Assembly (NCBI GenBank): GCA_019054805.1
Contig: JAHQIY010000016.1
Span: 1,798,001 to 1,862,000, forward strand
DNA length: 64,000 bases
Direction of reading: 5' to 3'
From: Brachionus manjavacas
Lineage: Eukaryota; Rotifera; Eurotatoria; Ploima; Brachionidae
Below are positions 1-11,023 of this stretch, piece after piece (positions within the stretch are counted from its first letter, which is position 1; each line of letters starts with the position of its first letter). Under the pieces are notes generated by a model. The model made no database searches. It was not told the DNA's origin and worked only from the letters and a program-made list of their open reading frames with translations. A program made the position numbers and the translations under genes.

Positions 1-674
1 GTATTATTTTACTTTATTCAAAATATAAATTTTTAATTTTACTCAAATAATTCTTTACTTGCTTAATAAAATTATTTTTGAAATTTTATTTTTTATATTT
101 CATTAAAAATAAATAAATATTAAAATAAAAATTGTTATCGTTTAAGAAATTTCGTAACTCTTATTTAGTAATTTTAGAGGCCAAAAATAATTAAAAAATG
201 AGTCCAAAGTAGTAATTATATATCCCATAATTAATTAACTATTGAGTCCAAAATAATTATGAGCCCGTTTCAGTAATAGAATGAGCCCATTTAAATTATT
301 CCCATATCCATATATTATAAGGAACTTAAAATAATCGCTCCATAATTTTTAAATGTAAACAAGGAAATGAAATAATTTAAAAGTTTTAAACAATTATGGC
401 AAGTAAAATATAAGAGGCTAGGATTTATTGCATTTCAAAAAAGCTAACTCGTGTAACAAAAAAAATCATAAAAATAACAAAATAGATAATTAATAAGACA
501 AAAAAATAAAGTTTTTTTATTTTTATTAGCGGCTTACTGTGTAACAAAAAAAATAAGTCTGAGACAAAAAAATTTATTTTTTAACAAAATAAAAAAATTA
601 AATAAAAAATTATAATGCAAAAAAAGATTATTGTCGAACCAAAGCTTCTTTTGCTTATGAAATACGACCTCTTT
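1..674. other. AT-rich gap, no gene seen
   Basis: Low-complexity AT-rich DNA with many A and T runs. I see no open frame of note, no RNA gene and no clear repeat unit. Confidence 0.6.
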
Positions 675-1241
675 TTATTTTGGAATGTAAAGGAATATTT
701 TTAGCTTGAATTGGTAGATTACAAAAATTAAAACGAATTGCAAAAAAATGATGTGTTTACAAATTAATTCTTTGGAAAAAGAATAGCAGGTACAGCAGCT
801 TTTTAACCAACTTTGTTTATTAAGCCCAACAATCCAAATTTTATTTGAAAATTCTTTAAAATTTTCAAAATCTACCCACAATCTCTTGCTTAAGCTTTTT
901 TTGAATTTCTTGAGTGTTGCTTCGAACTCTTCTTTCAAAAGTTAAAAATACCTATCCAGACGTTTGATTAAAACTTCTTTTTTGCCATGTTTTGAGATTC
1001 TATGTTTCTGGCATAATTCTTGAAGCTGTTTTAATTAATTTGCTGAATAACTGCTGATTGGTAACTTTTCGATTGTTTGAGTTTGACTCGAAATCGAACT
1101 ATTTTCTTGTTCAGCTGGATCAATTCTTTGTACTTTATTGATTCGCTCAATCAATTGCGCTTTTGTACCATAAATTGGTCTTTTAAGAGATTTACATCTC
1201 TCTTGTAATTCAGAGACTTTTAATTTGTTCCGGTCTTCCAT
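675..1241 (-). pseudogene. Decayed SAP-SAP-SWIM reading frame with two in-frame TAA codons
   Basis: One frame runs from the ATG at 1241 to the stop at 675, broken by TAA at 1037-1035 and TAA at 944-942. The first segment has a SAP-like helix-extended-helix motif (LKVSELQERC, then GTKAQLIERI). The middle segment holds a second one (LQELCQKHRI, then GKKEVLIKRL). The third holds a SWIM zinc finger of CxC-x8-CxH form (CTC then CKH, near 740-800). SAP motifs bind DNA. SWIM fingers are common in MULE transposases and in invertebrate proteins with YqaJ-type nucleases. No transposase or nuclease core is visible, so I infer a decayed mobile-element gene; stop readthrough is a remote alternative. It lies about 50 bp from a LINE fragment. 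Confidence 0.6.
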
Positions 1242-1291
1242 AATTTTAGCTTTATTGATTTAGAATTTTTGTCATTTATTTTTGTTTTTTT

Positions 1292-1985
1292 ATTTATTTA
1301 TTTGTTTTCTGTACCGTGCTATGACTCCTTTAGAATAAATTAAAAGAAAATCAAAATCAAAATAAAAAAATTAAATTAAAATTAATAAAATGAGATAAAA
1401 AAAATCAAAATAAAGTAAATAAGCTAAAAAAAATGAAAGTTTAGAAGACATAGATTGTTACATGTGGCAAATGTTTACATAGTTCAGGTTTCAGGAAAAA
1501 AGGAGGAAATAGTAAGGTAGCAATTACACATTGGAGCTGAGTATTCAATATATCTCGATTCGAAACCTTCTTTGTATTCCTCTACCAGTCTTACAACCAA
1601 TGGAATAGAATGACTCAGTCCTGTCCCAATATATCTCTCACTCAACTCAAAAAGCCGATTTGAGACTGTTAGTAATTTAAGTTTATTAAAAGCTTCATGA
1701 TGCACCATGTTGGGGGGGACTATCATATTTTAACTTAAGGATAGATCTTACTACTGTATCCTAAATTGCTTGTAGTTTTTTGATATTATTTTCAGAAAAT
1801 GAATTCAAGCAAGAAAAAAAATAGTCTAAAATTGATCAGACTAAAGATTTATATAAATTTCCTAGTGTGTTTTGAGTAAGACCCCATTTTTTATTTGACA
1901 ATGTCTTAATAATATTTAGCCTTTTGTTGCAGCGTTCTTTAATTTCGTCTGCTAATAAATTAAAATTTAATTTAGAATCAAATTT
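1292..1985 (-). mobile_element. 3' fragment of a non-LTR retrotransposon (LINE)
   Basis: This stretch closely matches the 3' part of the LINE at 53193-54675. It includes the last reverse-transcriptase-ORF residues (ending CNCYLTISSFFPET), the AT-rich 3' UTR and the 3' terminal motif read on the plus strand as ATTTATTTGTTTTCTGTACC. Homology stops near 1985, and the frame is broken between about 1726 and 1836. This is a heavily 5'-truncated, dead copy of the kind made by incomplete target-primed reverse transcription. Confidence 0.8.
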
Positions 1986-2151
1986 TTGAGTTAATTTTTG
2001 CGAAAATGGTTCTAGATACATCTTTTTTTAATTAGGAATTAGATGCAAAAAAAATAGTTAAATGCTATTAAAAAATAAAATAAATTAATAATAATTTTAT
2101 TCAAAATAAATTTTCAAAAAAAATTTCTTAAATGGAACAAAAATAAAAAAT

Positions 2152-3261
2152 TTAATCAGTTCCAACTAATGCTAAAACAATATCCTCAAAATCTCCTCTT
2201 AGCTCTTTTTTAAGTTCTTCAAATAAAGATTTACCGAAAATTTCCTGATATTCCCTTTTTATATCACCCATATCAATTTCACATCGACTTACAATAATTC
2301 GAATTAAATCTTTTTCTTTTGTACCTATACCTTTAATACATTTGTTTATTTGTCTGGCAAAATAAGCGGGCCGATTTCGAATATTCCTTACAATGGCCTT
2401 AAAAGCACTCTCCAAAGATCCATGCATTTCCGACTTTATCGACTCTTCTATATCTTTTCCACAAATATTAGTGTACTCATCAAATGTTGCTTTTAGCTGA
2501 GAAAAACTTCTTGAAGCTAAAATTCTCACAAATTCTGATTCATCAGTACCACTTTTTCCCTCTCCATTCTAAAAAATAAATTATAATCAAAAAAAAATTG
2601 AATATTCTTTACATCATAGAGTTTTTGTGCTTCTTCTTGAGCAAGAGATAAATCAACATCTGAATGTGATGGCCTTTGGCCAGTAGCAATGCTTCGTAAC
2701 AGTCGACCTAGAGAACCTCCTTCCTCTTTTTCCAAGTCTTCTTCTAGATTGCGCTCAAATACTTAAAATTGTTAAAATTCAAAAAATAAATTAAAAAAAT
2801 TAAAACATTTACATTCATTATACGTTTGCTTTAGTTTTTCAATTTCTTCAGACTCTTTGGTACATAGTAATTCAATGATTACGTACTCACGAGTACCAAA
2901 ACCTTTAATAGCATCCCTTAAACATTCTGCCTCGTTTTCAAATCTTGGTTTAAGCAAGGCAATAATAATGTCCTCGAAATCGTCCTTGAGTTCGGATTTA
3001 AGATCTTCTTCTAAAGTTTTGCCATACATCAACAAATATTTTTCTTTAACTATTTGACGTTGGTCATTAGTTATCGATGATATTTCTTTGACTATTCGGT
3101 TTTCATCAGTTCCGAAACCTTTCATGGCCGTGTGGAAACTCTCCGCAATTAGTTCATATTCTTCATCACTAGAAACCGGTTTGGGCACCAAAGTTGGAAT
3201 CTATGAAACATATCAAATAAAATTTATGTCCAATTTTAAAGAAAATACTCACAAATGTCAT
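2152..3261 (-). CDS. Annexin (four-repeat, calcium-dependent phospholipid-binding)
   Basis: Four coding exons join in phase: 3261-3253, 3200-2813, 2761-2613 and 2568-2152, giving 320 aa, the usual length of an annexin core. Exon 1 encodes only Met-Thr-Phe before a GTGAGT donor. The four annexin repeats are visible. Type II calcium-loop motifs are KGFGTDE in repeat 1, KGFGTRE in repeat 2, a variant GEGKSGTDE in repeat 3, and KGIGTKE in repeat 4. Repeats end in typical DDFEDIIIALL and GDFEDIVLALV helices. Annexins bind acidic membranes when calcium is present and act in membrane trafficking and repair. The N-terminal tail is very short, so no regulatory domain precedes the core. The subfamily cannot be assigned. 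A TTTTAG acceptor-like site lies about 40 nt before the ATG. Confidence 0.95.
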
Positions 3262-3607
3262 TTTTAAGCTTTGAAATAATGAACAGTCTCGACTAATTTT
3301 CTAAAATAATTCAAAATATTCAAATATATAGAGATTGTATTAGTAATTGTTCAAATATTTTGGAAAAAAATTATCAAAACAACATGACAAAACACGTTTT
3401 AATTAAATTATGATTAAATTTAAAATGGAGATTTTCATTTGAAATTTTAATAGAATTTTAAATCTCAAAATCAAAAATTATTAACACGAAATTTATTTGA
3501 AATGAATAAAAAGCTTGTAAAATTGAAGTCAAAATAAGGATATTTTTTTAAATTTATTTACACAATTTTAATTTACATTTAAAACATAAAATTTTTAAAA
3601 TTACGAA
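3262..3607. other. Gap between annexin and BEN-domain gene
   Basis: AT-rich intergenic DNA between the annexin ATG and the stop of the next minus-strand gene. It should hold the annexin 5' region and the 3' end of the BEN-domain gene. No other feature is seen. Confidence 0.5.
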
Positions 3608-5184
3608 TTACGCAAGTCCTAGTTCTTCCATTTGCTCCGTTTCATCTTCGGCTGCATTTTCAAACTCGTTTAAGTCTTGATTTTCGCAATAATCATCCAT
3701 TGTGATATAATTTCCGTCTTGATTACCTCCAATGCCATTTTCTGTAACCAAAAATCCGTCATTTACTAACTCTTCTTGAAGTTTGTACCATAAATGCCCT
3801 TTTTCTGAAAAAAAAATTTAAATTTTCAAATAAAAGTTTGTTTCAAAAAGAAAAATATATTTAAAAGAAAAATTTTATTATTTAATCTATTCTATATGAA
3901 AAATGAAGACCACTTTAAACTTAATTTAAAATAGAATCCAAATCATCTGAGAAGGTTCAAAATTCGGGCTTCGTTTATTACACTCAAAATTTAATAGTAA
4001 ATAATATTTTCAAAAAGTTAAAATTTTATTCAGCTAAATCAAGTTATTTTTTTATCAGAAATTTTTCTATAAGAAAATAAAATATTTGAACTCTGAACCT
4101 TCAACTTTTTAACTATTTTTATGAAAATATCAAAACAAGAAAAAACAATTCTTTAATTTAGATATTAATTTTGTAATTATTTAATTTATTTTAGAATTTT
4201 TATTTATAATTATTAGAAATATGCACATTAGACACAAATGGGATCTAAAAAGCAGAAACTTGTTTTCAAGTAGTCTGTCTAAAAGCCCTCGCTTGTTTTG
4301 AATTGTAAAAATATGATTTTTTACAAATCAATATTTTCAGTAAAAATATGATTTATTTTTATACTATAGGTAAAAAAAATTACTCACTTTTTATGTTAGA
4401 TTTAACATCAATGCATTTTTGTCTTAGTGACTTAACAATACTGGGCCAATAATGCTCAAACGCATCAATAGTCTTTAGTTTTTTCAAATAACATACTAAA
4501 TCAAAAATTTTTATTTGAAATAAAAATTTTAAAAAAATTACCCTTAATCAAATCAACCCTTTTTTGATCTAGAGATGGAGTTGTCGATTTGGTAGGTTCT
4601 ACTGTTCCACTATTGAGCTCGCGTAGCTTGAACAATTCGGACAGCAATGTTGTGCCAAAAGTGTTTATATTTGTGTAATTAAAAGGATGTCGGAGCAAAT
4701 TTTTGCCATTGAATACCAAGTCTACTTGAAGATCAACTGAAAGTCTAGATTTGGCTTGTTCTATAGTTTCTTTGGAAAAAATTGAGGTTTCCATTGATTG
4801 TGAGTCTTCAATTGGTTCTATGTAAGCTTTGCCAGTTATAGTTCTCAATGTTTGATCAATTTCGGATAGTTTTCGCTTTATTTCGGCTTGACCAGCACTA
4901 AGCTCATTACAAAATGAAATGAGCATGTCCAATTTATCCATTATTGGATTTTTTTCATACTGTGAAAAATGATTCGAATTAAATTGGCTCATTTTGAGCA
5001 AGGAAAGAGAAGTCTGAAGTGCCTTGGGCTTTTCTATTATTGATTGAACTTGTATTGGTTTTCTTATTGATGAATCTAGTTTAAAAACTTTAAATTTTAT
5101 CAAAAATTGTAATTAAAATTTTAAAATTTTGATTTTACGATTAGTCTCTTTTGAAATTTTTGTGTTCAAGGCTTCTTTTCCCAT
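3608..5184 (-). CDS. BEN-domain protein (putative DNA-binding regulator)
   Basis: Four exons join in phase: 5184-5139, 5075-4542, 4495-4388 and 3804-3608, giving 294 aa. The middle part (about residues 65-100) is helical and could form a coiled coil (MDKLDMLISFCNEL, QAEIKRKLSEIDQTL). The second half resembles a BEN domain: a helix LLSELFKLREL, the characteristic SLDQKRVDLIK, and a closing helix IVKSLRQKCIDVKSNIK. BEN domains bind DNA or act in chromatin repression. The C-terminus is acidic (ends EDETEQMEELGLA), which suits an interaction tail. The family call rests on motif pattern alone, and the domain is divergent, so it could be another helical protein. The gene lies between annexin and DCTN5 on the same strand, with no evident functional link. 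Confidence 0.6.
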
Positions 5185-5514
5185 TTTACGAACATAAATA
5201 AAAAATAGATTTGAGATTAAAATTAGAGTTTTATTTCGCTGCGCCGAGATAAAATCTTTATTATTTCAATATTCTTATTTGAATTTATTTAAGATGCATA
5301 AATTATTATATTTCAAATAGTTTTAATATTAACCGTGACTTAAATTTTGTCAAGATTAATCTAAGATTCTTATTTGAAATCTTAACTTAACATTTTACCA
5401 TTGAATATAATTTAAATAAATGATTTAATAAAGTTTTCTGTTTATTTAAAATTCTCTTTCAAAATTTGATCTAAAAATAATTTAAACAATTTATTGAAAA
5501 CAAAAATCTTTTAA
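5185..5514. other. Short intergenic gap
   Basis: AT-rich DNA between the BEN-domain gene start and the DCTN5 stop. It contains the 5' side of the former and probably the polyadenylation region of the latter. No gene is seen. Confidence 0.5.
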
Positions 5515-6152
5515 TTAGACTGCTTTGAAATTTTGATAAAATGTCTCAGCATAGTCAACCATTAGTTCTCTGGTACATTCAGGTAAATCGTTTAAGTATA
5601 ATGCCGGTTGACCAGAGTAGTAGGCATACGGTGGAACTATTGTTTCGGGTGGCACTACTGAATTGGGTGCGATAGCACAGCAGTCTTTGAGCGTGGACCG
5701 TCGGCCGATCACTGAACCTTTTCCAATGTGAACATAGCTACCGATCGTTGAGGCATTTATCACACAGTCATCTTCAATTACCACATAATCACCAATATGC
5801 ATTGGAAAAAAAGCAACTCTGAATAAAGTTAAAAATACCCTTAAGTTGAGATTTAGAGTATGATTACCCTGCCTGGAAACGCTTGAAAGGTGGACGAATT
5901 ACAACTCTTTCACCAATTATACAATGCCTGCCAATTTTCACCCCTGCCAAGTCACCTCTCACAATACAATCTTGTAAAACAACTGTTCTTCCTTGAAGAA
6001 TTATGTTTTGACTTCCGCACATCACCGAATTCTTGCTGACCTTGTTTCCACTGGCCTATTTTATACCTTTAAATAAAACCAAAAATTATGGACTTACCCC
6101 TTACCGTTTCTATGAATTCAGGCTTTTTGTAAAGCAGCTCTGGCACATCCAT
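5515..6152 (-). CDS. DCTN5: Dynactin subunit 5 (p25)
   Basis: Three exons join in phase: 6152-6105, 6055-5868 and 5818-5515, giving 179 aa, close to vertebrate p25 (182 aa). The product is a left-handed beta-helix of hexapeptide repeats ([28 protein letters not shown]). The N-terminus [20 protein letters not shown] and the segment [10 protein letters not shown] are diagnostic of DCTN5. The protein sits in the pointed-end complex of dynactin with p27, p62 and Arp11. It helps link dynein to cargo such as early endosomes. Both introns are about 50 bp with normal borders. I see nothing unusual. Confidence 0.95.
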
Positions 6153-6830
6153 ATTTTTTTTTATAAATTAGACAAAAAATTAAATATGATTATTAAAAAA
6201 AATATATATCAAATTCATAATTTAATCAGCAAAACTTGATGGATTTTTTTCATAATCATTCAAATTTTTTTATTTTAAAAGGGACAATCTAATCAAGTAT
6301 TTTTATACCAATGATAAATATTTAAAAATTAACAAAATTAAATTTTGATTTTATTTTTGACTTGTCGTTTGGAAAAATTTTTTTGATATCAAAAAAGTAA
6401 GAAATTTCAAAATTGCATGTGAAATCAAGAGGGCAAAATCTCGTCTTGCTTGTTTGGTATTTTTATTAATTTTGATTAATTTTCTTGCTGAATATAAGAA
6501 TAAATAGAAAAATTACTTAAGATCCAATGAACCTAAAATAATTTAATTCGGCATTGATCTCTTCAATACTTTAAAAGCCGAACCATTCCATAGACAACAG
6601 GATCATACCAGTAGGTATTAAAACGTATTTTTGGTCTTTAAAAATAAAAATTTTAACCAAACAAAATTTTAAGATTTTAATTTATAAATAAAGAAATTAA
6701 TTGATGAATGAACCATGAACTTTACAAAAATATTTAAATGCTAACGATTAATAACAGGGGTTTAGCTAAGGCTTTTTTTTTTTTGATAGAATCGAATTCA
6801 AAAATTATGGTTTGAGGCTTTAGTAATTAT
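6153..6830. other. Intergenic, AT-rich
   Basis: Promoter-side DNA upstream of DCTN5. Short open frames here are AT-biased and look random. I see no gene or RNA. Confidence 0.5.
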
Positions 6831-7026
6831 GTCAATTGTTTCGAGGAGATTTGTGATACATGATTTTCTGGTCCGAATTTTGAGGAAAAAAAAGTTTATC
6901 TCATTTAGATAAGATGATTGATATTAAAGAGTTAAAAGCTCTTTTTGAGAATAAATTTTATGGCATGTCCTAGACTCTTAATTGACCAGAAAATCATGTA
7001 TCACAAATCTCCTCGAAACAATTGAC
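6831..7026. repeat. Perfect 43-bp inverted repeat with 110-bp spacer
   Basis: Arm 6831-6873 (starts GTCAATTGTTTCGAGGAG, ends TTTTCTGGTC) is the exact reverse complement of 6984-7026. The spacer 6874-6983 has internal hairpin potential around GAGTTAAAAGCTC. A related spacer-like sequence lies in reverse orientation near 12395-12475. No clear target-site duplication flanks it. It is probably a small foldback or MITE-type element. The lack of mismatches between arms suggests recent insertion or arm conversion. Confidence 0.8.
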
Positions 7027-8853
7027 TAATCGAGTGGCAAATTAGTGGAACAAATTACCAGTTGAAGTTGCTAATGCAAAATAAAAAATGAATTTAAAAA
7101 CAAACATAATAAATATTTGGAACTAAAATATTAATTTTTTTCTATTAACAAAATTTTATCATTATAAAGTTTTATGTAAAAACCAGACAGTTTTCGAAAA
7201 ACTCTGCATTTTCTGCAAAATGCACTCCATCAAAAAATATTTGATTGTTATATGCAAAATATGATACCAAGTTTTAACTTAAAGTTGAAGTAAAAATTTT
7301 CAATTTTTTTGATTCTTCTAAAATTTTTATTTGTAAAACTTTAAAGACAAATTTAAAATCGACATTTAGGTATCCAAATTTAAATATTGATTAAGTATCT
7401 AATTTACTTCAGATAAAAATTCATAAATTAGTAGTTCTTGCTGCGAAATCCTAACAAGTTTAGTCATTTATTATTAAAAAATTGATAAAAAAATAACTTT
7501 TTTTTAAATCAAAAACCAAAAATTTTGATTTGAAATTTACATTTGATCATGAACTTCAATTTGCCAATTTTTTTTAGGAAATTTAGATAATTTTTTTTTT
7601 TGAATTAATAAAATGATCCAAAATATTTAGGAATTTCTGGATTATTTAATTTTTATTTTTAAAAGAAAATCCGAATGACACAGTTTCCGAAAATGTTTGT
7701 GAATATTCTAAATTACCGAATAATACGCTACGACAGTTTTATTGTAGAGAGCTATTTTAAATAGACTAGAATTTTTTGATGATAAAGTAATTTTTTTGCT
7801 GCTTAAAAATAAAAATAAAAAATGATAACAGATTTTACACCTTGATTAAAAATATGAAAAATTTTAATATTATTGCTGGTGACAGTTTGTTATACCAAGT
7901 CTAAAACTTGTAAAAATAAATTGGCAAAAAAATACTTCGTTTTGAAAATATTTAAAAGTTTTCAAAAATTTTACTTAATAATAATTAATAATTGTTAGCT
8001 TCAGCAAGAACCTTGTAGAAAAATCCTACTAGGATAATTTCTGTTGTAGTTATTTACAACAGACACACAAATATTATATAAAAAAACATAGCATTAATTA
8101 AAATTAAAATAAGTCCTAATTAGTCAAAAATTTAAATGAATGAATTAAACCAGTCCAAATCTCTCATTTCTATCGATCTATATTGTTTCGATTAAAAAAA
8201 ATAAATAAATTTTTAATTTTTCCTTTTGCGTTTACGGATCATTTATTACTTTTTAAATATCCCAGATTCCAACTCATAGCCGATTTCATAGAAACACAGT
8301 CAGGTAAATTAATCAAGCAATAGTTTAATGATATTTTGAGACCACTTGGAGATATTATATAAATTTGGCAACATGGTTTTGTTTTGACAACTAACTTAGT
8401 TAATTTCCAAATTTTACAAAAGTATTTAAAAAAAAAAGGTACCATTTAAAACGAATTTTATTTGGTAAAAATTTTATAAAATAAAGCATCAATATCACCT
8501 TTCAAAATTATGAAAGAAAAACAATTTTAAATTATATTGCCTCATTTATACAATATTGTTCTCAAAAATTTTCTTTTTATGAAAAACAGAATTAATTTTA
8601 ATATTTTTAAAAATAAATATTTTATCACAATCAAGTATTATTTTTTCTTTCTTTATATCCTTTGTGGTTAGTTTTGAAACAAATCAAATTTGTATTAAAA
8701 AAATTTTTTTGGAAAAAAAAGAATTATTTTTTATCAATTTTCATTGTTTGTTTCATTTATTGTAGAAGATAAACACTTAATTTTTTTTTGAAAAAAAAAT
8801 ATAAATTTTTAGAAACTATTTAGCCACAAACGAGTTAAGTTGGAAATTTAAAA
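7027..8853. other. Intergenic, AT-rich, with dispersed repeat
   Basis: No convincing gene. The stretch around 7470-7575 resembles 13265-13365 (see that repeat). A short minus-strand frame at 8239-8445 has protein-like composition, but no start context, family signature or flanking exon could be identified. Confidence 0.45.
7470..7575. repeat. Dispersed repeat, copy 1
   Basis: About 100 bp matches 13265-13365 in the same orientation, sharing blocks such as GATTTGAAATTTACATTTGA followed by TCATGAACTTCAATTTG (copy 2: TCATTAACTTTAATTTG). No coding content. The element type is unknown. Confidence 0.5.
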
Positions 8854-10020
8854 ATGAAAATGTTAACAAACTTTACGGACGAGTTTAACGAGATAAAACG
8901 CTTCAATTTTTTAGATGGCTATCGTGGTATGTTGGCGATTTTAGTGCTAGTGTCTCATTCAAAAAAAAATGAAAAATGTGAACTAGTGAATTTTATCTAT
9001 AAAATAAGACACACAACTGGAGTCTATGGTTTTTTTGTTCTAAGTTCTTTTTTACTCACTTATAAATTATTAAATGAATTGAATTTGTCGGAAAATAATG
9101 TAAAAATGAAATTATTTATTTTAATTAAATATTTGGTCCGAAGATTTTTTCGTATTTATGTTGTTTTTTTCATAATAGCAACTTGTATTAAATTTGGTCC
9201 CAAAATACTTGGAGGCGTTTTTAACTATAAAGCTGGGTACAAATATTCGTCATGGACAGAATTGATTTTATTAGATTATTCGGGAGTGAATCATTTATGG
9301 ACAATTGCACCAGAGTTTAAATATTATTTTTTCATGCCAATTTATTGTTTAATAGTTAATAAACTAAAAAGATATGAAATAGTTATTCTAATCGGTTGCA
9401 TCATTGCTTCAGTGCTAAATGAAAAAATGAATTTTTTAGGTTTAATAAAAACTGACTTTTATGACAAAAAATCACATCACTTAATAGTTAGATTTTCGAT
9501 ATTCTTTTATGGAAGCATAGCTGGGCATTTATTGACTTTAATAGAGCGTAACGAAAAACTAAGGAGAAGAATAAAACTTAAAAAAATCCAATTTATAATT
9601 AATTTTTTGACAGTTTTTTTGTTTATTTATGGTTTGAAGAGAAATTATGAAGATGAAGTGTTAGCAGGAACAATTTCGGCAAGGATATGGTCTTGTCTTA
9701 TTTTACTTTTAAGACTTGGCAACCAGAAACATTTTTTAATTCGTTTTCTGAGTAATGAATTTTTGTGTAAATGTGGTCTATACAGCTTCGGCATTTATCT
9801 TCTCCATCCAATATTTGTGCAAACAACATTAGAATTTTTCAATTTTAGTCTTCATTTAGATAATATAATAGTTGTACTTCTAAAATCATATACTGCTGGA
9901 CTTGTTTTTTATTATTTGATTGAATCGAAATCAGTCAAACTTGGAACAATTGTAGTCAAAAGAATAGAAAATAAAATTTTTGCTGAAAGTGAAATTTCTA
10001 ATAAAGAATCAATTGTTTAA
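8854..10020 (+). CDS. Acyltransferase family 3 membrane protein (OafA/NolL-like)
   Basis: A single-exon protein of 388 aa starting at the ATG at 8854. The N-terminus carries the family signature FLDGYRGMLAILVLVSHS, with the histidine usually regarded as catalytic. It is followed by GFFVLSSFLLTYKLL and by LWTIAPEFKYYFFMPIYCL, the counterpart of the LW-E-YY motif. About ten hydrophobic segments fit the multi-pass fold. Such proteins move acyl groups from a cytoplasmic donor to sugars or lipids across a membrane. Animal relatives include nose-resistant-to-fluoxetine (NRF) proteins, but this one lacks the NRF N-terminal domain and looks like the compact microbial form. The gene ends 60 bp from the stop of the convergent NIDO gene. 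The substrate is unknown. Confidence 0.85.
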   Translation: MKMLTNFTDEFNEIKRFNFLDGYRGMLAILVLVSHSKKNEKCELVNFIYKIRHTTGVYGFFVLSSFLLTYKLLNELNLSENNVKMKLFILIKYLVRRFFRIYVVFFIIATCIKFGPKILGGVFNYKAGYKYSSWTELILLDYSGVNHLWTIAPEFKYYFFMPIYCLIVNKLKRYEIVILIGCIIASVLNEKMNFLGLIKTDFYDKKSHHLIVRFSIFFYGSIAGHLLTLIERNEKLRRRIKLKKIQFIINFLTVFLFIYGLKRNYEDEVLAGTISARIWSCLILLLRLGNQKHFLIRFLSNEFLCKCGLYSFGIYLLHPIFVQTTLEFFNFSLHLDNIIVVLLKSYTAGLVFYYLIESKSVKLGTIVVKRIENKIFAESEISNKESIV

Positions 10021-10081
10021 AATCAAAATTTATTAAAGTTAAATAAATTTAAAAATCTTTTAGAGAAAAAATTAGAATTTA

Positions 10082-11023
10082 TTAACTTATTGTTCTAATC
10101 GGAATTTGATTAGAATTCAAAGTTAAGAGTTTCACATATTTAATTTTAGATTTTAATATTGAAAAGGTCAAATAAGAAACAATTGAAATTAAAATTATTA
10201 AAATTACAATTAATGTTAAATTTAAAGAATTCATGTGGGACCCAGAGAAATAATTAAATTGTGTAGAAAAAATATTTTTTGAAGTTGTTGATGAAGTTTT
10301 TGTAGTAGGTCTCATATTAGATTGGAAATCATCAATTCTGTAAATCCATTTACCTTTAATATTTACATTTGATTTTAACATAAGCGATCTGCTGGAATTA
10401 CTAATTTCTAAGTAATTGATTCCGTCTCCAGAATTGATCCCGGCCACAAATCCTCTGCTTGACTCCCATTCTAGTTGACCATAATTGAAAATTGCGAATG
10501 AATTCGAACCATTAGTTGTAAGAACCAGCTGAAAAGTGTTCTTGGGGAAAGCTAACGAAGAAGTGAACGGTGCAACTTCATGCCAAGTTACTACAAACGC
10601 CCAGTTTGGATAAAATGAACTTGACAGACTTAGTCTTATTTCTAGACCAATCTTTTCTAAATCGTAACCATTTTCTATTTGCCTGTAAAAAATTTTGCCG
10701 TATTTAGTTATGTCTATATCAGACCAAAAAGGTGCAATAGCCGAAAGTGATACAATAGGATCTGGTGATGGGATAAATGTTGTTGATAAAATGAAAGAAA
10801 TTATTCCGTTTGAGCTTAAATAAAAACTGGAATATTTTATATTTCCAAACTCAAATCGTTTTCTAGTGATAATTTGAATCGAATGGTCATCAAGTTGCGG
10901 AAATTGAAAATCACCACTTGATTGACCATAGCAAACAAAATTGTTTGATGAGCTTACTTGGGCCAAACAACAGTAAATGAATATTTTCAGAATTAATATA
11001 TTGATTAAAAAATTCAAATACAT
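10082..11023 (-). CDS. NIDO-domain single-pass membrane protein
   Basis: A single exon of 313 aa. A signal peptide (about residues 1-22, ending YCCLAQVSS) is followed by a nidogen-like NIDO domain. Recognisable parts are APFWSDIDI, GKIFYRQ, FQLVLTTNGSNSFAIFNYGQ, GFVAGINSGDG and GKWIYRID. A Thr/Ser-rich linker (about 240-262) leads to a transmembrane helix (LNLTLIVILIILISIVSYL) and a short cytoplasmic tail. NIDO domains occur in nidogen, alpha-tectorin and mucin-4, which are extracellular matrix or surface proteins. Here NIDO stands alone without EGF, VWD or AMOP domains, a minimal architecture. Several N-glycosylation sequons lie in the ectodomain. Its partner is unknown. Confidence 0.85.
   Translation of the reverse strand: MYLNFLINILILKIFIYCCLAQVSSSNNFVCYGQSSGDFQFPQLDDHSIQIITRKRFEFGNIKYSSFYLSSNGIISFILSTTFIPSPDPIVSLSAIAPFWSDIDITKYGKIFYRQIENGYDLEKIGLEIRLSLSSSFYPNWAFVVTWHEVAPFTSSLAFPKNTFQLVLTTNGSNSFAIFNYGQLEWESSRGFVAGINSGDGINYLEISNSSRSLMLKSNVNIKGKWIYRIDDFQSNMRPTTKTSSTTSKNIFSTQFNYFSGSHMNSLNLTLIVILIILISIVSYLTFSILKSKIKYVKLLTLNSNQIPIRTIS

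Noticed and set aside
8239..8445. Minus-strand frame with a cysteine- and proline-containing peptide
   Set aside because: No ATG in good context, no recognised family, and no flanking exon with matching phase. It could be an old element fragment, but I cannot support it.
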